DNA from: Acidithiobacillus marinus
Lineage (GTDB): Bacteria > Pseudomonadota > Gammaproteobacteria > Acidithiobacillales > Acidithiobacillaceae
Length of the DNA stretch: 64,000 nt
Direction of reading: 5' to 3'
NCBI RefSeq assembly: GCF_002847505.1
Contig: NZ_MXAV01000056.1
Span: 1-64,000, forward strand
Shown here: piece by piece, positions 59,107 through 64,000 of the stretch
Layout: each line of letters begins with the position of its first letter
Numbering within the stretch: the stretch's first letter is position 1
Notes under the pieces: generated by a model
Databases searched by the model: none
The model's input: only the letters and a program-made list of their open reading frames with translations
What the model was told of the DNA's origin: nothing
Made by a program: the position numbers and the translations under genes

Positions 59107-60579
59107 ATGGCGGGCGATGGCGGTTCAGGGCAGGACGCATTTCTCGATGCCCTGCGCGCCGCACTGCCCGACGATGCCCTCCTCATTCACGAAGAAGATC
59201 TGCATCCCTACGAGTGCGATGGTCTTTCTGTCCTCAAGGCGTTGCCTCTGGCGGTGGCTTTGCCCCACAACCGCGAACAAGTGCAGGCGGTGCTGAAAGT
59301 CTGTGAGCAATTCGGGATAGGGGTGGTGCCCCGGGGGGCAGGGACCGGCCTCTCCGGTGGCGCGCGTCCCAATGCCGGAGCCATCGTCCTGTCCCTGGCG
59401 CGACTCAAGCAGATGCTCGCGGTGGATACCCGCAATCGTACTGCTCAGGTGCAGCCGGGAATGCGCAATCTGGCCATCAGTGAGGCGGTGCGCCCCCTGG
59501 GTTTGTACTATGCCCCGGACCCTTCCTCCCAGATCGCCTGTACCATTGGTGGTAATGTGGCGGAAAACTCCGGGGGAGTGCATTGTCTGAAATACGGCTT
59601 GACGGTCCACAACGTGTTGGCTCTGGAAGTCCTGGATGCCTCCGGCGAGCTGCTGCACATCGGCAGCCAAGCCCCGGACAGTCCCGGCTACGATCTGCTG
59701 GCACTGATGATGGGCTCGGAGGGTTTGCTGGGCGTGGTCACCGAATGCACGCTGCGCTTGTTGCCAATTCCGGAAAATACCCTGGTGATCCTGGCGGCTT
59801 TTCCCAGTGTGGGGGCTGCGGCAGATGCGGTGAGTGCCATTATTGCGGCAGGGATTATCCCTGCGGGCCTGGAAATGATGGATCAGTTGGCCATTGCGGC
59901 GGCCGAGGATTTTGTCCATGCCGGTTATCCCCGCGATGCGGCTGCCATTTTGCTCTGCGAACTGGATGGGAGCGAGGCGGAACTGCAGGTGCGACTCCAC
60001 GCTGTCGAAAATCTGCTAGAGCAGCATGGGGCCGGCAGTATCCGCATCGCCAGAGATGCTGAAACCCGGTTGCTGCTCTGGAAGGGCCGCAAGGCTGCTT
60101 TTCCGGCAGTGGGGCGCCTGGCGCCGGATTATTACTGCATGGATGGGACCATCCCGCGCAAACGTCTGGCGGAGGTGCTGGAACAAATCGCCGCCTGGTC
60201 TGCGGAATATGGGTTACAGGTGGCCAATGTGTTTCATGCCGGAGATGGCAACCTGCATCCCCTGATTCTCTATGACGCCAATATCGAGAGTCAGTTACAG
60301 GCGGCAGAAGCCTTCGGCCAGGGTATTCTGGAACTTTGTGTGGCAGTGGGGGGCAGCATTACCGGAGAACACGGCGTCGGCGTCGAAAAACTGGACAGCA
60401 TGTGTGCCCAGTTTACGCCAGCCGAGCTGGCCCAGTTGCATCGCATCAAGGCGGCTTTTGATCCCGAAGGACGGCTGAATCCGGGCAAGGCCGTCCCCAG
60501 CCTGCATCGCTGCGCAGAACTGGGGGCCATGCATGTCCACCACGGCCAGTTGCCCTTTCCCGAGCTGGAGCGCTTTTGA
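59107..60579 (+). CDS. glcD: Glycolate dehydrogenase subunit GlcD (FAD-linked)
   Basis: A 490-residue catalytic flavoprotein that oxidises glycolate (or D-lactate-type acids) to the 2-oxo acid. The PF01565 FAD domain shows [20 protein letters not shown] and [13 protein letters not shown]; the C-terminal FAD-oxidase domain has [14 protein letters not shown] and [14 protein letters not shown] 59107 (MAGDGG) is used, 11 bases after the kinase stop. It is first of glcD-glcE-glcF, with glcE one base after its stop. Confidence 0.94.
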   Translation: MAGDGGSGQDAFLDALRAALPDDALLIHEEDLHPYECDGLSVLKALPLAVALPHNREQVQAVLKVCEQFGIGVVPRGAGTGLSGGARPNAGAIVLSLARLKQMLAVDTRNRTAQVQPGMRNLAISEAVRPLGLYYAPDPSSQIACTIGGNVAENSGGVHCLKYGLTVHNVLALEVLDASGELLHIGSQAPDSPGYDLLALMMGSEGLLGVVTECTLRLLPIPENTLVILAAFPSVGAAADAVSAIIAAGIIPAGLEMMDQLAIAAAEDFVHAGYPRDAAAILLCELDGSEAELQVRLHAVENLLEQHGAGSIRIARDAETRLLLWKGRKAAFPAVGRLAPDYYCMDGTIPRKRLAEVLEQIAAWSAEYGLQVANVFHAGDGNLHPLILYDANIESQLQAAEAFGQGILELCVAVGGSITGEHGVGVEKLDSMCAQFTPAELAQLHRIKAAFDPEGRLNPGKAVPSLHRCAELGAMHVHHGQLPFPELERF

Positions 60580-60580
60580 T

Positions 60581-61639
60581 ATGGACCAGAGCGTGATCTT
60601 GCAGGAACAGGTCCGCGAGGCCTACGCCCAGTCGCGTGCCCTCCATATTCAAGGATCTGGCAGCAAGCATTTTTACGGCCGCAGCGTTCGTCACGGCGAG
60701 CCTCTGCGGATGCGAGCACATCAGGGGGTAGTGGATTACGAGCCCAGTGAATTATTTATCACCCTGCGTGCCGGCACCACCCTGCAAAACCTCCAGGAAC
60801 AGTTAGCTGAAGCCGGACAGATGTTGCCTTTTGAGCCGCCTTTTTTCGGAACAGAGGCCACCATTGGCGGGACCCTGGCCTGCGGTTTCTCCGGGCCACG
60901 CCGACCTTACGCCGGTTCCGCCCGGGATTATGTGCTGGGAGTGCAGCTGCTGAATGGACAGGGTGAAATCCTGCGTTTTGGCGGACAGGTCATGAAAAAT
61001 GTGGCGGGCTATGATGTTTCCCGCCTACTGGTAGGTTCCTTGGGGACCCTGGGCGTTCTTCTGGAGGTCACCCTCAAAGTTCTGCCGCGTCCGGAACAGG
61101 AGCTGACCCTGGTGCAGGAGCTTCCCATGGCTGCGGCTATTGACCAGATGAATCAATGGGCTGCTCAGCCCCTGCCGGTGTCGGCCAGTGCCTGGTATGA
61201 CAACTACTTATATTTACGCCTTTCGGGAGCGACCAAGGCGGTGGAGGCCGCAGGTCGCAAAATCGGTGGAGAAATACTCACCGGCGCAGACGCATTCTGG
61301 ACGGATTTGCGGGAGCATCGGCATGAATTTTTTCAGGGCGATGCTCCCCTCTGGCGTCTGGCGGTAGCTCCGGCCAGCCCACCGCTGCCCCTGCCGGAAG
61401 CCACTCTCATTGAATGGGGCGGCGGGCAACGCTGGCTGCGCGGCCATCAGGATGCCGAAGCCTTGCAAGCGCTGGCGGCAAAACACGGCGGACACGCCAC
61501 CCTGTTTCGTGGTGGGGATGGCAGCGGTGAAGTCTTCCATCCCCTGTCCCCGCACTTGCTGGCGCTGCAGCAACGCCTGAAAAAGGCCTTTGATCCACGC
61601 GGCATTTTGAATCCCGGCCGCCTGTACGCTGCCCTGTAG
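60581..61639 (+). CDS. glcE: Glycolate dehydrogenase subunit GlcE
   Basis: A 352-residue FAD-binding subunit with the PF01565 start (IQGSGSKHFYG) and GTLACGFSGPRRPYAGSARD and MKNVAGYDVSRLLVGSLG, which are characteristic GlcE segments. It lacks the C-terminal oxidase domain of GlcD. ATG 60581 is one base after glcD; glcF follows after eight bases. It probably acts as part of the membrane-associated GlcDEF complex that passes electrons to quinone. Confidence 0.94.
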   Translation: MDQSVILQEQVREAYAQSRALHIQGSGSKHFYGRSVRHGEPLRMRAHQGVVDYEPSELFITLRAGTTLQNLQEQLAEAGQMLPFEPPFFGTEATIGGTLACGFSGPRRPYAGSARDYVLGVQLLNGQGEILRFGGQVMKNVAGYDVSRLLVGSLGTLGVLLEVTLKVLPRPEQELTLVQELPMAAAIDQMNQWAAQPLPVSASAWYDNYLYLRLSGATKAVEAAGRKIGGEILTGADAFWTDLREHRHEFFQGDAPLWRLAVAPASPPLPLPEATLIEWGGGQRWLRGHQDAEALQALAAKHGGHATLFRGGDGSGEVFHPLSPHLLALQQRLKKAFDPRGILNPGRLYAAL

Positions 61640-61647
61640 AGACGCCC

Positions 61648-62946
61648 ATGCAAACCCGTATCGCTCCGCGTTTTGAGAATACTGCCGAAATGGCTGAAGC
61701 CGACGCCATTCTCCGCAGTTGCGTGCATTGCGGGTTTTGTACGGCCACATGTCCGACCTATCAGCTACTGGGTGACGAGCTGGATGGTCCGCGTGGCCGT
61801 ATTTACCTCATCAAGGAGTTTTTGGGCGGGGCTCCGGCCAGCCATGAAAGCCTGAAGCATCTGGATCGCTGTCTGACCTGCCGCGCCTGTGAGAGTACCT
61901 GTCCCTCGGGCGTACGCTACGCCCGGCTGGCGGAAATTGGCCGCGAACAACTGGAAAAAGATATTTCGCGTCCGGCCTTGGAGCAACTGCAGCGTTCCGT
62001 ACTGCGTGCCGTCATTCCCCATCCAGAGCGCTTTCGGCTGGCCTTGCAGTTGGGCAACCTGTTCAAACCCTTTCTGCCCGAAGCGCTGGCCCGTAAGGTC
62101 CCGGACTTGCCCCGTATAGCACCGGTTTCTGCCCCGGCAGCGGTTTCGGCAGCGACGGTTCCGGCAGAAGCGTTCGCGGCCACAGAATCTCTCACGGCTG
62201 CGCCGGTACGGCAGCCCAGCGTAATTGCCCTTGCTGGTTGCGTACAAAGTGTGCTGACGCCGCAAACCGGAGTCGCGCTGGAGCAGATTCTCGACCGGCT
62301 GGGTTATGTCATGACCACGCCCCCGGAAGCGGGCTGCTGTGGAGCCCTGAGCCTGCACCTCAACGCCCGTACCGAGGCCCATGATTACATGCGCCGCAAT
62401 ATTGATGCCTGGTGGCCCTATATTGCGGCCGGCGCCGAGGCCATTCTGGTCAGTGCCAGCGGCTGCGGCAGCATGGTCAAGGAATATGGAGAGGCCCTGC
62501 AAGAGGACCCTGATTATGCCGAAAAGGCCCGGCAGGTAGCAGCACTGGCACGGGATCCCAGCGAATGGTTGCTGGAGCATCTGCAGCAGTTGCCCCTGGA
62601 GCATCAAGAGCGCGGAACCCTGGCCTTTCATGCCCCTTGTTCACTCCAGCATGCCCAGCGCGTGCAGGGCAGTGTCGAAAAACTCTTGCAACGGGCGGGG
62701 TATACATTGACCGCAGTGGCCGATGGGCACCTCTGCTGCGGCTCGGCGGGTACTTATTCTATTTTACAGCCGGAATTATCCCGGCAACTGCGTCAACAAA
62801 AACTGGATGCCCTCCAACAGGGACAACCCTGCTCCATTGCCACTGCCAATATTGGCTGCCAGCTCCATTTGCAAGGCGGCACCGATTTACCGGTGCGGCA
62901 TTGGCTGGAATTGCTGGCGGAGGCGTTGTTGCCTGAGAAGACTTGA
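61648..62946 (+). CDS. glcF: Glycolate dehydrogenase iron-sulfur subunit GlcF
   Basis: A 432-residue protein with two [4Fe-4S] motifs (CVHCGFCTATCPTY, CLTCRACESTCPSGVRY) and two CCG domains (EAGCCGALSLHL and GHLCCGSAGTYS) like those of HdrB/GlpC proteins. It should transfer electrons from GlcD/E to the membrane. It is the last intact gene of the cluster; a remnant and a SIR2 gene follow. Confidence 0.94.
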   Translation: MQTRIAPRFENTAEMAEADAILRSCVHCGFCTATCPTYQLLGDELDGPRGRIYLIKEFLGGAPASHESLKHLDRCLTCRACESTCPSGVRYARLAEIGREQLEKDISRPALEQLQRSVLRAVIPHPERFRLALQLGNLFKPFLPEALARKVPDLPRIAPVSAPAAVSAATVPAEAFAATESLTAAPVRQPSVIALAGCVQSVLTPQTGVALEQILDRLGYVMTTPPEAGCCGALSLHLNARTEAHDYMRRNIDAWWPYIAAGAEAILVSASGCGSMVKEYGEALQEDPDYAEKARQVAALARDPSEWLLEHLQQLPLEHQERGTLAFHAPCSLQHAQRVQGSVEKLLQRAGYTLTAVADGHLCCGSAGTYSILQPELSRQLRQQKLDALQQGQPCSIATANIGCQLHLQGGTDLPVRHWLELLAEALLPEKT

Positions 62947-63043
62947 AGGTTGTAACGAAATATAAGCGCCTGCTCGCCAGCAAGGATAAAGGCCGTCGTC
63001 GAAGCCGAAGCAAGGGAGCAAACCGCCCCCCCGGGCCGAAACA

Positions 63044-63229
63044 GCGAAAGACTTTCTGCACGATCCCTATGTGTAGGATCTTCTGAATCTGAACGCCAGC
63101 CGCTTCCTGGAAGGTGATCTGGAGCAGGCTATCATGGACTATCTGCAAAGCTTCCTGCTGGAATTGGGCTTTGCCTTCGTCGCCGGCCAGCAGCAGGTCG
63201 AGGAGCGCACCCTGTTTACCGTGGAATAG
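63044..63229 (+). pseudogene. Remnant of a DUF1016/YhcG-type nuclease gene
   Basis: A frame reading AKDFLHDPYV, then a stop (TAG 63074-63076), then DLLNLNASRFLEGDLEQAI and DYLQSFLLELGFAFVAGQQ matches the conserved core of DUF1016 (YhcG, PDDEXK) proteins. The homology ends abruptly; the frame continues as VEERTLFTVE and stops at 63227-63229. With no start, an internal stop and no nuclease half, it is a degraded fragment. The 94 bases before it (62947-63040) hold nothing recognisable. Confidence 0.65.
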
Positions 63230-63240
63230 GAGTTGAAATA

Positions 63241-64000
63241 ATGTCAGACAAGGCCGAGAAAATGCCCGCCAACATATTGAAGGTTCGTGATGACCATCAG
63301 CCAGTGCGTTTTGAAAAAGAGGGCGAAGACGGCAGGTTCAAGATTTGCGATGGTATCGAGTGCTCGTGGGCAGATAAAGAATTTGGTCCGAAGGAACTGC
63401 GCGGTCGGATCGAGCCTTGGCTCACCGCACTGTTCCAGTCTGAGCACCTTTCGCTACTGGCCGGCTCCGGGCTGACCCATGCGGTGCATTACCTTGCCTG
63501 CGGGAAAGGCGCCGCTGGCATGAGCGCCCTGACTCTGAGCAATCACCGGGCCGAAATCGATCAAGCCGCAGAGAAAGCAGCGAAAGCGGCCGGGCGCAAT
63601 AAGGGCAATCTGGAAGATCAACTGCGTGTTGCCAACGAATTATTGCGTGGGTTGGAAATCCTCGGCGAGCAAGACAAAGCCAACTCTCTTGCGAAGGAGC
63701 TTTCCAAGTGCATGGAATCCTTTGCCCAGAAGATTCTGGAAAGTGAAACCAGTATTGTCACGGCCGGACAGGAAAACCGAGACAAGGCGTTCAGTGCTCT
63801 TGTCACCTTCTTGATGAGCTTTGCCAGCCGCACCGGGATGCGCGATCGCCTAAATATTTTCACCACCAACTACGACCGGCTGATCGAGGCCGGGGCGGAG
63901 CTGGCTGGCCTGCATCTGCTGGATCGCTTTCTCGGCAACCTGATGCCCATCTTTCGGTCATCCCGGCTCGATCTGGACATGCACTACAACCCGCCTGGCA
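63241..64000 (+). CDS. SIR2-family protein, N-terminal part (partial at window edge)
   Basis: The first 253 residues are visible; the frame stays open to the end. AGGAG lies before ATG 63241. SLLAGSGLTHAV and IFTTNYDRLIEAG are the NAD-binding and TNYD motifs of SIR2-like proteins. The middle is helical and charged. SIR2 proteins of this type act in phage defence, often paired with a HerA ATPase or acting alone by degrading NAD. The rest of the gene and any partner lie beyond the window. Confidence 0.72.
   Translation, partial: MSDKAEKMPANILKVRDDHQPVRFEKEGEDGRFKICDGIECSWADKEFGPKELRGRIEPWLTALFQSEHLSLLAGSGLTHAVHYLACGKGAAGMSALTLSNHRAEIDQAAEKAAKAAGRNKGNLEDQLRVANELLRGLEILGEQDKANSLAKELSKCMESFAQKILESETSIVTAGQENRDKAFSALVTFLMSFASRTGMRDRLNIFTTNYDRLIEAGAELAGLHLLDRFLGNLMPIFRSSRLDLDMHYNPPG

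Noticed and set aside
62759-63148. 129-codon minus-strand frame at the glcF end
   Set aside because: Overlaps the glcF coding region and the YhcG remnant in antisense; no ribosome site or motif.

Overview
The window is chromosomal DNA around a bacterial replication origin. It holds dnaA-dnaN-recF-gyrB (about 29-35 kb), rpmH-rnpA-yidD-yidC-mnmE (12-16 kb), minCDE, topA-smg-dprA, def-fmt-rsmB and two parS-type ParB sites. The content points to a Gram-negative autotroph: lipid A acyltransferase, LpxH-like hydrolase, TonB receptor, Tat-exported beta-carbonic anhydrase, glycolate dehydrogenase, a large NAD(P)/ferredoxin-type flavoprotein and a membrane cytochrome c. An Acidithiobacillus-like organism fits best. 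That is inference from gene content and order; no rRNA gene is present to test it.

Layout. 0-4 kb: dihydroxyacetone kinase operon dhaK-dhaL-dhaM, with DhaM carrying HPr and a complete enzyme I. 4-8 kb (minus): c-di-GMP block of a globin-GAF-GGDEF-EAL-CZB protein, a small coupled ORF and a PilZ protein. 8-12 kb: ettA, then a convergent TonB receptor whose promoter region carries a perfect palindrome. 12-16 kb: rpmH-rnpA-yidD-yidC-mnmE. 16-17.5 kb (minus): Hsp20 behind a near-consensus sigma32 promoter, and an LpxL-type acyltransferase. 17.6-22.6 kb: tightly coupled operon nadD-rsfS-rlmH-lipoprotein-OmpA-like-maf-rng. 22.6-26.1 kb (minus): thiD-thiE-hemL-HIT-comEA. 26-29 kb: membrane cytochrome c, an AT-rich DnaA-box region (candidate oriC), a host-attachment-family protein and an SDR. 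29-35 kb: dnaA-dnaN-recF-gyrB. 35-40 kb: LpxH-like hydrolase, then a 1159-residue single-chain NfnAB-like flavoprotein. 40-48 kb (minus): DUF805, carbonic anhydrase, minCDE, fdxA-topA-smg-dprA-LysM. 48-55 kb: def-fmt-rsmB-DUF4390-ntrY-ntrX. 55.5-63 kb: thiamine-diphosphate (phosphoketolase/transketolase-like) enzyme, DUF1537 four-carbon acid sugar kinase and glcDEF. 63-64 kb: a DUF1016/YhcG remnant and the start of a SIR2-family gene, the probable edge of a defence island.

How the genes may work together. The most interesting block is 55.5-63 kb. GlcDEF would make glyoxylate from glycolate, an unavoidable product of Rubisco oxygenation. A ThDP enzyme beside a DUF1537 kinase suggests a route in which a C2 ketol unit is joined to glyoxylate to give 3-oxotetronate, the substrate type of known DUF1537 kinases. 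Decarboxylation would then give DHA or DHAP, and a DHA kinase lies at the left edge of the window. This chain is hypothesis. The two parS sites, one abutting the minC start codon, together with the DnaA-box clusters, mark the region as the segregation/origin domain. No tRNA, rRNA, CRISPR array or intact insertion sequence was seen.
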